Part shown: one piece after another, positions 47,240 through 56,896 of the stretch | Position numbering within the stretch: the stretch's first letter is position 1 | Layout: every line of letters begins with the position of its first letter | NCBI GenBank assembly: GCA_937139405.1 | Contig: CAKZPV010000031.1 | Coordinates: forward strand, 243,501 to 307,500 | Length of the DNA stretch: 64,000 bases | Direction: 5' to 3' | From: an uncultured Nitrospirota bacterium | GTDB taxonomy: Bacteria; Nitrospirota; Nitrospiria; Nitrospirales; UBA8639 | Program-made: the position numbers and the translations under genes | Notes under the pieces: model-generated | What the model was told of the DNA's origin: nothing | The model's database searches: none | What the model saw: only the letters and a program-made list of their open reading frames with translations

Positions 47240-48196
47240 TTATTCTTCAATGGCCCTTTGTCGTTTTTGCAGGTACCCATTTCGGATCGCACCATACAAA
47301 TCTAAGGTTCCCTCCTCCACACCCTGAAAGCTTTCTAAATTTAAGGAACGGAGATTGATATTTTCTGCTGCGGTCATTCCCAATCTTGCGTAGTTAATGG
47401 TGGGATCATGCTGAACCAGTCGAGGTGCATCAGCAATTTCAATAATAGGCAGGACAAGCCAATTAAACGGATCAAGAAACGTGTCTCCAATATAACCAAA
47501 ACCATCTCTCAAGGTGAAAGGTCCATAGAATGGCACGACAAGATACGGACCAGGAGGGACCCCGTAATTCCCTAAGGTTTGGCCCAGGTCTTCAAGGGGT
47601 GTGTCCAAATCAAACATGATTTTTGCTGGATCAAATAAACCACCGACTCCTATCGTGCTATTGATGAGGAACCGGCTCATTTCAATGCCTGCTCCACGGA
47701 ATTTGGCTTGAAACAGGTTGTTGATGAACCGAGGGACAAACCGGGCATTTTGGAAGACGTTCACAACGCTTTGTTGAACATTGGGTGGAATGAAAAAATT
47801 ATAGACTTGGGCAGCAGGCTTGAGGAGGTATTTATCAAATTGGTAATTGAATTCAAAGATTGCCGAGTTCACGGGTTCTAGTGGGTCATATTCTTCAACT
47901 TGAGATTCGCTCGGAGATTCATCAAAGGGATCGAAGAGCTCATCGTCAAATCCTGCATCCTGATCCAAAGGAACCTCGGTAAATTCCACTTTGGTGAATT
48001 CTGAATTATTATTCAAATTTTCCAGTGTATGGGTCGATTGATCATTCCCGGCACATGCGCTGAGACTCATAGTAAGACTAAGAACTATTACCGCCCATCT
48101 CGATAAACTTTTGTGTCGGTATGAAGAGACTGTTGACTGAGACAATTGAGAAGGTTTGTTTATTTCTGTGGCTGACGGAAGAAGTATACGTCTCAT
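47240..48196 (-). CDS. mlaA: MlaA (VacJ) outer-membrane lipoprotein
   Basis: MlaA removes misplaced phospholipids from the outer leaflet of the outer membrane. The lipobox LSAC is near residue 47 after a hydrophobic stretch (WAVIVLSLTMSLSAC); the preceding ~30 residues are longer than usual, so the true start may be internal. Family motifs are intact: YDPLEPVNSAIFEFNYQFD, LINSTIGVGGLFDPA, EDLGQTLGNYGVPPGPYLV. An acidic linker follows the lipid anchor. Its presence shows a diderm envelope. The mlaBCDEF genes are not in the window. Confidence 0.94.
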   Translation of the reverse strand: MRRILLPSATEINKPSQLSQSTVSSYRHKSLSRWAVIVLSLTMSLSACAGNDQSTHTLENLNNNSEFTKVEFTEVPLDQDAGFDDELFDPFDESPSESQVEEYDPLEPVNSAIFEFNYQFDKYLLKPAAQVYNFFIPPNVQQSVVNVFQNARFVPRFINNLFQAKFRGAGIEMSRFLINSTIGVGGLFDPAKIMFDLDTPLEDLGQTLGNYGVPPGPYLVVPFYGPFTLRDGFGYIGDTFLDPFNWLVLPIIEIADAPRLVQHDPTINYARLGMTAAENINLRSLNLESFQGVEEGTLDLYGAIRNGYLQKRQRAIEE

Positions 48197-48705
48197 GTTT
48201 ATTCAACGATCCTTATTGAAATAACGGGAAAATCTTCATAAAAAAACGGATCGAACTGTACCAAAATACAGGGGTGAATCCAAGAAACACCGTATTTTCG
48301 AGGTGGTTTCCCAGTCCCTGAGAGGTCCTGATTGGCTCTCTTTTTGGTTGCTCGCAATGGATAGTCAGTTTGGCTAACAGATCGTTACAAATAGAAACGA
48401 AAGAAAAAATGACTTTGCATGTTGTCTTGCTCAGTTGTTCATGATTGTGTCAGTTCCTCGTTTAGAGATTCGACGATTTCCTTCCAATTCTTCTGCCAAT
48501 ACATCACTGCTCTGCACACGATTATACAACAGTTCTTCGTAACAACAATTAACTGTTCGAATGTTCGAAAAATTCTGTGCTGGCATTTCCTTTGCTCATC
48601 AGTTGGTAAGGACGCGAGCTTGGAGTTCAAAGGATATACCGCCGCCGCGCTGCCAGAGAAGGCCAGGTAAGAGATTGTTCGACTATGAACAGAAGGGAGA
48701 CAGGA
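48197..48705. other. Intergenic region between divergent mlaA and the sigma-factor gene
   Basis: This holds the promoters of both genes, though none is clear by eye. A paired TTCGAA-TG-TTCGAA (48556-48569) forms a 14-bp inverted repeat about 140 bp before the sigma-factor start and could be an operator. Short frames on both strands lack family support. Confidence 0.35.
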
Positions 48706-50331
48706 ATGAGCCCATCAGTTTCATCGCAAAAATCTTCGTGGAATGGGTCGATTAAAAAAGGAAAACCGTCTCAAGGCTCTACTAAGTCGTCACCCAAGAA
48801 CTCTACGGTAGGAGAAAGTGCAGCGAGCCTGCCAGACCGGCAGCTTCCTCTTTATTTAAAGGAAATTGGACAAGTCCTACTACTGGACCGTGATGGCGAA
48901 GTACATCTGTGCAAAAAGATTGAAGAAGCCAATGATCACATGTTGGAGGCCCTGTTTATCTTGCCGATGACATTGGAGTTTTTGAAAGACCAACTGGTGC
49001 GTCTCCGTCAGGGAGAGATCTTAGCCAAGCATATTGTGCAAAAGGATAAAGAAGTCGTGGTGGATGGAGAGGGGGAAATGGATCAAGCGGAAATTCAAGA
49101 TCCCCAAGAAGAAGATGAAGAATTTCGGCAACGGGTTATTCAACAGCTCGAGGATCTTTGCCAATGCGTACAATCCCTTATTGATTGGTCTGCTGCAGAT
49201 TCAAATAGGAAGGACAAGCTTTCTCATCAGCAAAAATATTCTGTAGAGAAAAAACAATTTTTGAAGAAATTGAAGACGGGTAATTGGCATTCAAAGGTTT
49301 TTCATCAAATAGAAAGCCGGATCCAATCTTTGGAAAGGCAGATTGAAGAAGTCTTAGAACGTTTAGGTGTTTCTCAAGGAGACATTCGTCAAATCGGGCT
49401 TCAGAAGACAGCCATGACTAGTCAATCTTTACTGACAAAGGACAATGACAATGAGGAAGAAAAATCAATTCAATCACGTGGTCGGCAAGAAGCCATAGAA
49501 TATTTAAAGTACGTAGAAGAACATCTTTTACACATGCCCTTTGCAATTTTCTTGATCAGAGTTCAACAATTGGAGCAAGCGAAGGCCCGAGTCCATTTCG
49601 CAAAGCAATCGATGTTAGAAGCCAATTTACGATTGGTGGTGAGTGTGGCAAAACGATATATGAACCGAGGGCTTGATCTGTTGGATCTCATTCAAGAAGG
49701 CAATATCGGACTGATGAGGGCTGTTGACCGATTCGAATATCAGCGAGGATTTAAATTTAGTACCTACGCCACATGGTGGATTCGGCAAGGGATTACTCGA
49801 GCGTTGGCTGACCAATCGCGAACTGTTCGAGTCCCGGTTCATGTATGCGATGCGATGACGCGAGTGCGACGCTCATGGGATCGGCTAGCGGTTCAATTAG
49901 GCCGGGAGCCCAATCTAGAAGAGCTGGGTAATGTTCTTGAGCTTCCTTCGGAAAAGTTGTCGTCACTCCTGGATGCGACGAAAGGCGCTGTTTCCCTTGA
50001 GACACCGGTTGGCGACGAAGAAAACGCGCATTTGGCCGATGTATTGGAAGATTCTTCTGCTGTGTCACCGTTCTATTCCGCTGAGCGAATAGACCTCCAG
50101 AAAAAAGTGACGTTGTTGCTGCAGACGCTTACACCACGAGAAGCCCATATCATTCGAAGGCGTTTTGGAATCGGAGAACTCGAAGATGCTACTCTCGAAG
50201 AAATTGGCCATGAATTCTCTGTCACGAGAGAGCGGATTCGGCAAATTGAAGAACGAGCCTTATCTAAGTTGAGGGAACCTCAACGGAACCACACACTACG
50301 AACATATTTTCAATTGTCAGGTTCTGTGTAA
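48706..50331 (+). CDS. RpoD-like sigma-70 factor
   Basis: The 541-aa protein starts at ATG 48706, with AAGGGAG six bases upstream; the ATG at 48685 is less well placed. Region 1.2 is visible ([20 protein letters not shown]), then a long non-conserved insert, regions 2.1-2.4 ([34 protein letters not shown]), region 3 and region 4 ([20 protein letters not shown]). Region 1.1 is absent or very short. Region 3.0 reads [12 protein letters not shown] instead of the housekeeping VPVHMIE-type sequence. It may be a second, RpoD-derived sigma factor rather than the main one. Confidence 0.9.
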   Translation: MSPSVSSQKSSWNGSIKKGKPSQGSTKSSPKNSTVGESAASLPDRQLPLYLKEIGQVLLLDRDGEVHLCKKIEEANDHMLEALFILPMTLEFLKDQLVRLRQGEILAKHIVQKDKEVVVDGEGEMDQAEIQDPQEEDEEFRQRVIQQLEDLCQCVQSLIDWSAADSNRKDKLSHQQKYSVEKKQFLKKLKTGNWHSKVFHQIESRIQSLERQIEEVLERLGVSQGDIRQIGLQKTAMTSQSLLTKDNDNEEEKSIQSRGRQEAIEYLKYVEEHLLHMPFAIFLIRVQQLEQAKARVHFAKQSMLEANLRLVVSVAKRYMNRGLDLLDLIQEGNIGLMRAVDRFEYQRGFKFSTYATWWIRQGITRALADQSRTVRVPVHVCDAMTRVRRSWDRLAVQLGREPNLEELGNVLELPSEKLSSLLDATKGAVSLETPVGDEENAHLADVLEDSSAVSPFYSAERIDLQKKVTLLLQTLTPREAHIIRRRFGIGELEDATLEEIGHEFSVTRERIRQIEERALSKLREPQRNHTLRTYFQLSGSV

Positions 50332-50386
50332 ATATGGTGAATAAGCAAGACTGCCAGTAGGTCTTTAAACGTTCGTGAAGTATGAA

Positions 50387-50419
50387 ACGTCAGGCGAAAG
50401 AAAGCATTTCGCCTGACGT
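50387..50419. terminator. 13-bp hairpin between convergent genes
   Basis: ACGTCAGGCGAAA (50387-50399) pairs perfectly with its complement (50407-50419) around a 7-nt loop. It lies between the convergent sigma-factor and pentapeptide genes. There is no strong T-run, so it is probably a bidirectional terminator of modest strength. Confidence 0.55.
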
Positions 50420-50444
50420 GTTACCGCTGGATTTGGATTTCTCC

Positions 50445-51140
50445 TCACTCCTCATTCTTAAAAAACAAGTCACTGCTCGAGAAGAGTGGATTTTGAGGGT
50501 CAGTTTCCTGCTGTAGCCCTTGGCTTTCTTTAAAGTTGGTCGTAGTGGTTTTTGCATTCAGAAATGACGCACCGTTAAGATTGGCTTGTTGAAAATCAGC
50601 TTCGCTTAAGTCGGCTTCGCCAAAATCGGCGTAAGAACAATCTGTGGACGAAAAATCCGTCCCTCGCGCTTCTGCACGAACAAACGTGGCTCCACGTAAG
50701 GTGGTATGTTGGAAAACCGTGCCTCTTAGTTCAGCTTGTTGGAAATCTGCCCAGATGAGATCGGCTTGTGAAAAATTTGCCCAGGCAAGTTGGCTACGGT
50801 GGAATCGAGCACTTCGCAAATTGGCACCATGAAAGTTCGCCCCGCGTAGATCAGCGCCTTCGAAATCCGCACCTGGCAAATAGGCTTCTTGGAAATTCGC
50901 ATTTCGCAAATCTTGATGGCGGAAATCTGCTGCCCGTTGGTCAACTTGGAAAAAATCTTGAGGACTGGGAAGAGGCGATTTCTTAATCTGTTCAATATCA
51001 GAGTCTGTTGAGCTTGTGATGCTCGTCGGTTGAGTTCGTTTCCAAGTGCGATGCGTATCGAGCAGAAACGCTCGATCATCCTCTAGGTCTTCTGGGCGAG
51101 AAATGGGCTGGGATGCATTATCTTCACGCTCTGTCATCAT
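50445..51140 (-). CDS. Pentapeptide-repeat protein
   Basis: Residues ~70-205 are made of A(D/N)(L/F)XX pentapeptides (for example ADFEGADLRGANFHGANLRS), which fold into a right-handed quadrilateral beta-helix. The 231-aa protein has no membrane segment; the first ~60 residues are disordered and polar, and the last ~30 acidic. Some pentapeptide proteins mimic DNA and protect gyrase, but nothing here marks that subclass. It converges on the sigma-factor gene. Confidence 0.93.
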   Translation of the reverse strand: MMTEREDNASQPISRPEDLEDDRAFLLDTHRTWKRTQPTSITSSTDSDIEQIKKSPLPSPQDFFQVDQRAADFRHQDLRNANFQEAYLPGADFEGADLRGANFHGANLRSARFHRSQLAWANFSQADLIWADFQQAELRGTVFQHTTLRGATFVRAEARGTDFSSTDCSYADFGEADLSEADFQQANLNGASFLNAKTTTTNFKESQGLQQETDPQNPLFSSSDLFFKNEE

Positions 51141-51351
51141 TCAGCTCCGAGACGTGAATAACAGACTATGGCATGATAGACAAACGATGGAGTAGTCATA
51201 ATGACTCTTTATAAAACCATAGCGAAAATCCTGAAGTGGGTCCAGCCTAATCGTAGATGCGGAATCAGAAAGATATCGCGTTTCAGAATAATGGATGTAT
51301 GCTATAAGCACGCCAGCTGTAGAATGTTTTTACAATTGGGTATGGTGTGAA

Positions 51352-52005
51352 ATGGATGTATTCACGGTTGTATCAGGGGTCGTTGTTCTTGTGTTGGCCT
51401 ATGCTCTGTGGATGTGGTGGAGAGACGGACGAACATGGGAACTGTTTCGCGGAAGAGTTCGTCTCCGTATGCAATCAGCTCTAGGAGTTGTGAGTCGAGA
51501 GGAAATGCGAGTCGTACAGAAAAATTTTGAGGAAAAAGAGCTGCAATGGGAGGCCCGAGTAACTAGGTTAGAGGCGACCGCCAAATTTTCCAGTCAACTG
51601 CAATATGTTTCGAAAGATCTCGAGCGTCGGTTAACCGAACTAGAACTATCTGAAAGACCAACGCTCTTGAGCGACAAACGGCTTGAGCAGCCACGATCTT
51701 TGGATCGATTTGGTGTTCGTATGACGCTCAGCGATGCGTTTTGGGCGAATCTTGGGACTCAAAGCGTCGAAAAAATAGAAGATCATCTCATCGATCGTAT
51801 GATCCAAGGCCCCTTTTGTCCTATTTGTTTAAAACGGTGTGTTGGACGTGACCGTGCAAAGCACTCGGCAGAAATTCCGGCACAATGTCGACATTGCGGG
51901 ACTTCTTGGGAGGACCAAGGAACTAGCCTTCCAATTTCATCAATTGAACTGAAGCGAAAAGTCTATGAGCAATTAGATCTAGAGTATCGAGCAGGAGGAA
52001 CTTGA
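51352..52005 (+). CDS. Single-pass membrane protein with coiled coil and zinc ribbon
   Basis: A 217-aa protein starting at ATG 51352 (MDVFTVVSGVVVLVLAYALW); the frame is open from 51295 but the longer start lacks support. One N-terminal membrane helix is followed by a charged coiled coil (about residues 60-115). A C-terminal zinc-ribbon-like module carries two cysteine pairs (CPICLKRC and CRHCG). No named family was recognised. A DUF2628 zinc-ribbon gene follows on the same strand. Confidence 0.72.
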   Translation: MDVFTVVSGVVVLVLAYALWMWWRDGRTWELFRGRVRLRMQSALGVVSREEMRVVQKNFEEKELQWEARVTRLEATAKFSSQLQYVSKDLERRLTELELSERPTLLSDKRLEQPRSLDRFGVRMTLSDAFWANLGTQSVEKIEDHLIDRMIQGPFCPICLKRCVGRDRAKHSAEIPAQCRHCGTSWEDQGTSLPISSIELKRKVYEQLDLEYRAGGT

Positions 52006-52132
52006 ACATGGATAAGCTTGTAAATTTCCTCCCATAGCTTTGCAAAAGGTAAAGAAACGCCTATGTATGGTGTCCGGATGATGATTGAATGGATCTTGTC
52101 TGAATATAGTGGGAATGCTATAAACGACCACC

Positions 52133-52834
52133 ATGTCCTCCTGTCCTTCTTGCTCCCAAGATAATTCCATCGAAGCAAATTTTTGTGCGCAATGTGGACA
52201 AGCCCTTGTCAAACATTCTCCAGAGCCAGATGTTGAAGTTCAACCTGATCCTTCTCCATCTCAAGCCACTCCGACCTCTCTTCAAGTATTAGAAACATTT
52301 ATTGGGCCGAGTAAATCACTTCAGTTCTCGTTGAAAACTTGGTGGACGTGGCGCCCAGCCTTTTTGTACTACAAAGAAAAATTTGCCAATTTGGAAACTC
52401 CGGCTGGTCCGCGCTTTGCGCTCAGCTGGAATTGGCCAGCGGCTTTTTTTGATTCCTTTCTGTGGTTTCTCTACAGAAAAATGTATATGTTTGCGTTGCT
52501 ATACGCGGTTGCTCCAGCCCTGGCCATTTTTCTCACAGGTGATATGACCGTCGGAATTGTTTCACGTATCTTGGCCGGAGCGAGTGCAAATTACCTGTAT
52601 TTTTGGCATGTCAAAGACAAGCTGCAACGAATCATGGCAATTCCAAACATGGATGACGCGGCTCGAGCAAACTTAGTTCGTGAAGAAGGGGGGGTACAAC
52701 CCTATGTATTGTGGCTGGGCGCAGCATTGCATGTTTTTATGTTTGGCCTTTTGATCGCCGCGATTTCTCAGGGGCCACCCGATGGAGATCTTCTTGAGGG
52801 AATAGAAGAACGGCCCACTCCCAAATTTTTTTAA
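52133..52834 (+). CDS. Zinc-ribbon DUF2628-type membrane protein
   Basis: The first 25 residues form a zinc ribbon (CPSCSQDNSIEANFCAQCG). A Pro/Ser linker follows, then a membrane domain with FALSWNWPAAFFDSFLWFLY, typical of DUF2628, and three to four helices. The 233-aa protein is probably inner-membrane, with the ribbon in the cytosol. The function is unknown. It converges on the next gene with a 17-bp gap. Confidence 0.82.
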   Translation: MSSCPSCSQDNSIEANFCAQCGQALVKHSPEPDVEVQPDPSPSQATPTSLQVLETFIGPSKSLQFSLKTWWTWRPAFLYYKEKFANLETPAGPRFALSWNWPAAFFDSFLWFLYRKMYMFALLYAVAPALAIFLTGDMTVGIVSRILAGASANYLYFWHVKDKLQRIMAIPNMDDAARANLVREEGGVQPYVLWLGAALHVFMFGLLIAAISQGPPDGDLLEGIEERPTPKFF

Positions 52835-52851
52835 GGGCTCGTAAGGACGTT

Positions 52852-53754
52852 CTAACTTGTTGATGGAATAGGTTGAGGAGCTGTAGTGGTTTGCCAAGTA
52901 AACCAGACTTGAAACCATTCATAGTCTGATTGATAGGCCGTATGCTTGGCATCTCCCTGTCCAGTCTTTTCCGTCAAGAGCGTATAGGTTCGAGGCCAGT
53001 TTTTCGTCCACCATGATTTAAGGGCTTCCGGTGTTGCAAGCGTTTCTTCGGATTGAAAGATATCTCCGGCAGTCACTAATTGAGCAATCAATTTCCAGGT
53101 CCGGTCTTTACCCAACCCTAAACTTCGAAAATGTTCCCGTAACAAAAAGACGACCCAAAGTTCGGCGCTGTGTTTTTTGTTATGTTTAAAGGGTTGTGTT
53201 TGGCGAAGAGGAATAGGGTCAAAGTTTTTCACAATTGAGGTATAATCTGGCCCACCATAGCTACCGACTATTTCCGCAATCCCTTCCACCATTTTTGCCA
53301 ATTCCACTTCCACCTGTGGCCCTTGTGATGATGGTGTGGAAGGGGAGTCATTCAATAGATTAGGTGAGGTGAGCATATCAATGACTGGTTTCAATTCTCG
53401 AAGCCGTATTACGGCAGCTTTTAAAATTTGCGACGATTCTACCCAATAATCGGAATCATGCTTTGCCGTCCGTTCTTTCCCTTCCGGAGGAAGGACCGGA
53501 GGGATCCAATGGCGAATGAGGGTAAACAGAATATAATCAAGGTCACCGCCTTCCTGCGCGGCACGATCGAGGGCTTGCTCGGGTCCAAGTCCATGCTGAA
53601 AAAAGTGTTCTGTACGGTCTGCGACATGATGGCGACGGGCCAAAGTGGTCCACCACTGGGCGAATTGTTGCCATTTGATAGAATCGGAAGTCATGGTGCG
53701 CGAAGAAAGTGAGAAGGTTGAGGCCATGGTACGATTCGTTGCATGCCAAAGCAA
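52852..53754 (-). CDS. Hypothetical protein
   Basis: A soluble protein of up to 300 aa with no recognised domain. Internal methionines (codons 10 and 21) offer shorter starts, and the longest version ends only 18 bp from the divergent gpmA start. Tryptophan-rich segments (WWTTLARRHHVADRTEHFF; SDYEWFQVWFTWQTT) and the segment SAELWVVFLLREHFRSLGLG suggest a helical fold. Frame length and amino-acid usage support it as a real gene. Confidence 0.65.
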   Translation of the reverse strand: MLWHATNRTMASTFSLSSRTMTSDSIKWQQFAQWWTTLARRHHVADRTEHFFQHGLGPEQALDRAAQEGGDLDYILFTLIRHWIPPVLPPEGKERTAKHDSDYWVESSQILKAAVIRLRELKPVIDMLTSPNLLNDSPSTPSSQGPQVEVELAKMVEGIAEIVGSYGGPDYTSIVKNFDPIPLRQTQPFKHNKKHSAELWVVFLLREHFRSLGLGKDRTWKLIAQLVTAGDIFQSEETLATPEALKSWWTKNWPRTYTLLTEKTGQGDAKHTAYQSDYEWFQVWFTWQTTTAPQPIPSTS

Positions 53755-53772
53755 GTCTGAGGAGGAGATGCG

Positions 53773-54378
53773 ATGTCACAATTAGTCTTGATACGTCATG
53801 GTGAATCTCAGTGGAATTTGGAAAATCGATTTACCGGATGGGTAGATGTACCGCTCACACCGAAAGGTGAGGATGAAGCTCGAGCGGCCGGAGTAAAGCT
53901 TCAAGCCTTTCAGTTTGATTGCGGATTTACCTCGGTGCTGATGCGAGCACAGAACACCTTACGTATTGTGTTGGAAGTCATCGGTCAGACGACTCTTCCC
54001 ATTACAGAAGATAAAGCGTTAAATGAGCGGATGTATGGTGAACTTCAAGGATTGAATAAGGCAGAAACGGCAAAAAAATTTGGGGATGAACAAGTCAAGG
54101 TCTGGCGTCGTAGTTTTGATGTGCCGCCTCCAGGTGGAGAAAGTCTCAAAGATACGGCGGAACGAGTCCTCCCTTATTTTGAAAGTCAGATTCGTCCGGA
54201 GCTTTTAGCCAAGAAAAACGTTCTCATCGTCGCCCATGGCAATAGTTTACGGTCATTGGTGATGCATTTAGAGAACTTATCACGAGAAGCTGTGCTGGAG
54301 TTGAATATTCCGACCGGTGCGCCATTGTTCTATGATCTGGACGATCGAGGTGCGGTGACGGCACATCGATATTTGTAA
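53773..54378 (+). CDS. gpmA: 2,3-bisphosphoglycerate-dependent phosphoglycerate mutase
   Basis: The enzyme interconverts 3- and 2-phosphoglycerate in glycolysis and gluconeogenesis. The catalytic histidine is in LIRHGESQWNLENRFTGW, the acid catalyst in ALNERMYGELQGLNK, and the second histidine in IVAHGNSLRSLVMHL. At 201 aa it is the short form of the family (E. coli GpmA is ~250). A strong ribosome-binding site (GAGGAGGAG) precedes the ATG. The next gene follows after 15 bp. Confidence 0.94.
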   Translation: MSQLVLIRHGESQWNLENRFTGWVDVPLTPKGEDEARAAGVKLQAFQFDCGFTSVLMRAQNTLRIVLEVIGQTTLPITEDKALNERMYGELQGLNKAETAKKFGDEQVKVWRRSFDVPPPGGESLKDTAERVLPYFESQIRPELLAKKNVLIVAHGNSLRSLVMHLENLSREAVLELNIPTGAPLFYDLDDRGAVTAHRYL

Positions 54379-54393
54379 ACCCGAAGATCCGAT

Positions 54394-54780
54394 ATGGGAA
54401 TCATCGTTCTATTTTTTATCGCAGGGTTGTGGATGGCCGATGGCATTGCGCTGATCGTGGCTCCAGAACGTATGATTGCGACATTGCGCCAATCGCTTAT
54501 TGTCGCGCCTGGATTTTTGAAATGGGGTGGGTTGGCTGGATTGTTAGGGTTGGTGTTGTTAGTGGTGACACAAGGCGTGGCGTATCAGCCGCTCTGGATC
54601 GTTGTGGGTTTGAGTATGGTGGCAAAGGGTATCTTTTTATATGCCGGTTCAGATCTTTGGCGTTTGCGCATTGTGAAATGGTGTTTAGAGCGCGAGCCAG
54701 TCGACTATCGCCTCTGGGGGTTAGGGTTATGTACGCTCTCAGTACTTCTGTTAGACGCCATGAATTGGGGTCGTGAATAG
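54394..54780 (+). CDS. Small membrane protein of unknown function
   Basis: A 128-aa protein with three to four hydrophobic helices (MGIIVLFFIAGLWMADGIAL; the segment from GGLAGLLGLVLLVV; PLWIVVGLSMVAKGIFLYAG; LWGLGLCTLSVLLLDAM). No motif was recognised. The 15-bp gap after gpmA indicates cotranscription. Confidence 0.68.
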   Translation: MGIIVLFFIAGLWMADGIALIVAPERMIATLRQSLIVAPGFLKWGGLAGLLGLVLLVVTQGVAYQPLWIVVGLSMVAKGIFLYAGSDLWRLRIVKWCLEREPVDYRLWGLGLCTLSVLLLDAMNWGRE

Positions 54781-54906
54781 TGATAAGAGAAACGGGAAAA
54801 AAGAAACAGTGAGAAGTTAGATTTTTTTGGAAGTTTCTTGTTTCGCGCAAGAGGTAAAGCGTTAAGAAGAGAGTATTATTCGCCTCACGGGCATGTTGGT
54901 TTCGAT

Positions 54907-55200
54907 ATGAATCCGATGGATCGAGAAAAATTTGACGAAATGTGGCAGATGCATCAAGATGCTGATTGGCCAGGGGATCTGGGAAGCGACGAAGGTCAAC
55001 TCATGACCTTAGATACCGTGATTTGTGGATGCCTGACCTATTTCTGTCAAGAGCATGATTTAGATGATCAACGCGTAGAAATCTTGCGTGATTGTCTTGC
55101 CGAACTCGAAGGAGTTGTAGAAGATATATCTGAAAACCCCTCCGAATATTTTCGCCGCCTGCAATATCTTGGAACCACCCTCCTTCAAAACTATTCCTAA
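54907..55200 (+). CDS. Small acidic hypothetical protein
   Basis: A 97-aa protein starting at ATG 54907 (MNPMDREKFDEMWQMHQDAD); the frame is open from a TTG at 54838. It is rich in Asp and Glu and appears helical, with the cysteine-containing segment TVICGCLTYFCQEHDLDDQR. No ribosome-binding site is obvious and no family was recognised. Confidence 0.6.
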   Translation: MNPMDREKFDEMWQMHQDADWPGDLGSDEGQLMTLDTVICGCLTYFCQEHDLDDQRVEILRDCLAELEGVVEDISENPSEYFRRLQYLGTTLLQNYS

Positions 55201-55353
55201 TACTCAATAAAAATGATTTTCTCCGCCAATGAATTAATCGGAATGCAAAAGATGATGAAATAAAATAGCCTAGTGAGCGGGACGAGTATGACACCTTATC
55301 CCATAGACATCTCATTAAATGGTGATTCTTTCACTATGTGATTTTCGATCAGG

Positions 55354-55379
55354 AAAAAGGGGAGTGCCCCGTCTTTTTT
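55354..55379 (+). terminator. Terminator-like hairpin upstream of the YegP-type gene
   Basis: AAAAAGGGG and CCCC plus a T-run form a short GC stem (55359-55362/55367-55370) ending in six T. It could end upstream transcripts or act as an attenuator for the next gene, which starts 22 bp later. Confidence 0.45.
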
Positions 55380-55401
55380 ACTACACACAAGGAGGTTTCA
55401 A

Positions 55402-55734
55402 ATGGGAACTGCTGGAAGTCGGTTTGAAGTGTTTGCAGGGAAGAATGGGAAATTCTATTTTCGTCTCAAAGTCCAAAGTGGAGAGATTATTCTTTCCAGT
55501 CAAGGGTACGCATTACGATCCTCAGCTCGGCGGGCCATCCAGTCAATTCGGGACCATGCCTCAGATGCCGCCTGCTATGTCACCAAAAAGAACAAAGCAG
55601 GGAAAACGTTTTTTAATCTGGTCGCACGGAATTCCAAAGTCATTGGTACTGGACAATCGTATGCTTCGCCTCAGGGTGCGAAAAAAGGGATTGAAGCCGT
55701 CAAAAGAGCGGCTGCCAAGGCCAGTATTGTCTAA
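55402..55734 (+). CDS. YegP-family protein with two DUF1508 repeats
   Basis: The 110-aa protein has two ~50-residue DUF1508 units: FEVFAGKNGKFYFRLKVQSG, then GKTFFNLVARNSKVIGTGQS with SYASPQGAKKGIEAVKRAA. The unit is a small alpha/beta domain of unknown function, common in environmental bacteria. A perfect AAGGAGG precedes the ATG. A GC-rich hairpin follows the stop codon. Confidence 0.92.
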   Translation: MGTAGSRFEVFAGKNGKFYFRLKVQSGEIILSSQGYALRSSARRAIQSIRDHASDAACYVTKKNKAGKTFFNLVARNSKVIGTGQSYASPQGAKKGIEAVKRAAAKASIV

Positions 55735-55747
55735 TGGCATCAAACGG

Positions 55748-55769
55748 CGGGGTGTCGAGGCACCCCGCA
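55748..55769 (+). terminator. Hairpin after the YegP-type gene
   Basis: GCGGGGTG (55748-55755) pairs with CACCCCGC (55762-55769) around a 6-nt loop, 14 bp after the stop codon. It lacks a T-run, so termination efficiency is unclear. Confidence 0.5.
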
Positions 55770-55908
55770 ACAATCCTAAATGGAAGGGTTTCAGGCTTTC
55801 AGGTCGGTAAGCGGAGGAGTGCAATTTCTCACCCGATAACCCTCGTTTGACGCTGGAAAAAATGCTGTGGTACCGTGATTTGCGGTATTTTTCTATAAAT
55901 CTTTGAGA

Positions 55909-56847
55909 ATGAGTAGGGCCGAGTCTATGAACCAAGAAAAGGATCTCAAAACGATTCTGAATAACCTTCAGTATTCCGATGACGCCAAAGTGGTGGAGCA
56001 AATTTCGGCTCAAACCAAGATGGTCATGTCTCGGATGAAGGGTATTCGCCGCAAAGTAGTGGTGATGAGCGGCAAAGGCGGGGTCGGAAAAAGTATGACC
56101 ACCGTGAATCTGGCTTTGGCGTTTGCTCGTATGGATAACAGAGTGGGCTTGCTGGATGTTGATATTAATGGGCCGTGTGTGCCGCAAATGTTGGGCATGA
56201 GTGGTATGAGTCTCTTGGATACCGCAGAAGGCGCCGTCCCGCCTACGGGTCCCTTAAATATCAAAGTAGCCTCGATGGATTTTCTTTTGCAAGCTAATGC
56301 ACCAGTTCGGTGGAAAGGTCCTATGGATTTAAGTCCGGTCTGGTTAGGCATGACGGAAATGAATGTCATCCGGGAGTTTCTCTCGGATATGGCGTGGGGC
56401 GAGCTAGATTATTTATTAGCTGACCTGCCACCTGGAGCCGCGGCCGATAAACCACCGCTCTTAGCAGGGCTCATTCCGGATTTGGCAGGGGCAGTTGTGG
56501 TGACGACGCCTTCCGAAGTGGCTTCGAATGTCGTACAAAAATCCATCGCCTACGCCCAAGAACTTGGGATTGAGATATTAGGGGTCGTAGAAAATATGAG
56601 TCAGTACCGCTGTCCGTCCTGCGGAGAAGAAAACCCGCTATTTGAAGGCAATACGGACTCCATGTGTGAGGTCTTAGGGTTACCGCTCTTAGGACGTATT
56701 CCCTTTGATCGAAACTTTGCCCGCACCTTTGATAAAGGGGAGCCCATCTTGGATGGATCGAACCCAACCGTGATGAAATTTCAAGACATTGCAAAAAAAA
56801 TTCATACTCTGTTGGATTATCAACAGGTAGTCGCGGGGAAATTGTAA
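55909..56847 (+). CDS. Mrp/NBP35-family iron-sulfur carrier ATPase
   Basis: Mrp proteins bind a labile [4Fe-4S] cluster and deliver it to target proteins. The 312-aa protein has the deviant Walker A motif SGKGGVGKS, the switch segment LLDVDINGPCVPQMLG, and the cluster-binding CPSCG (CxxC) after ENMSQYR. The start is ATG 55909; the ATG at 55927 is an alternative. The N-terminal DUF59 domain of some Mrp proteins is absent. It is followed after 49 bp by a double PCP_red protein, a candidate client. Confidence 0.92.
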   Translation: MSRAESMNQEKDLKTILNNLQYSDDAKVVEQISAQTKMVMSRMKGIRRKVVVMSGKGGVGKSMTTVNLALAFARMDNRVGLLDVDINGPCVPQMLGMSGMSLLDTAEGAVPPTGPLNIKVASMDFLLQANAPVRWKGPMDLSPVWLGMTEMNVIREFLSDMAWGELDYLLADLPPGAAADKPPLLAGLIPDLAGAVVVTTPSEVASNVVQKSIAYAQELGIEILGVVENMSQYRCPSCGEENPLFEGNTDSMCEVLGLPLLGRIPFDRNFARTFDKGEPILDGSNPTVMKFQDIAKKIHTLLDYQQVVAGKL

Positions 56848-56896
56848 TCGCTCAACGCAACTGTTGGCCTGTGCTGACATTCGGAAGGGAAACGAT

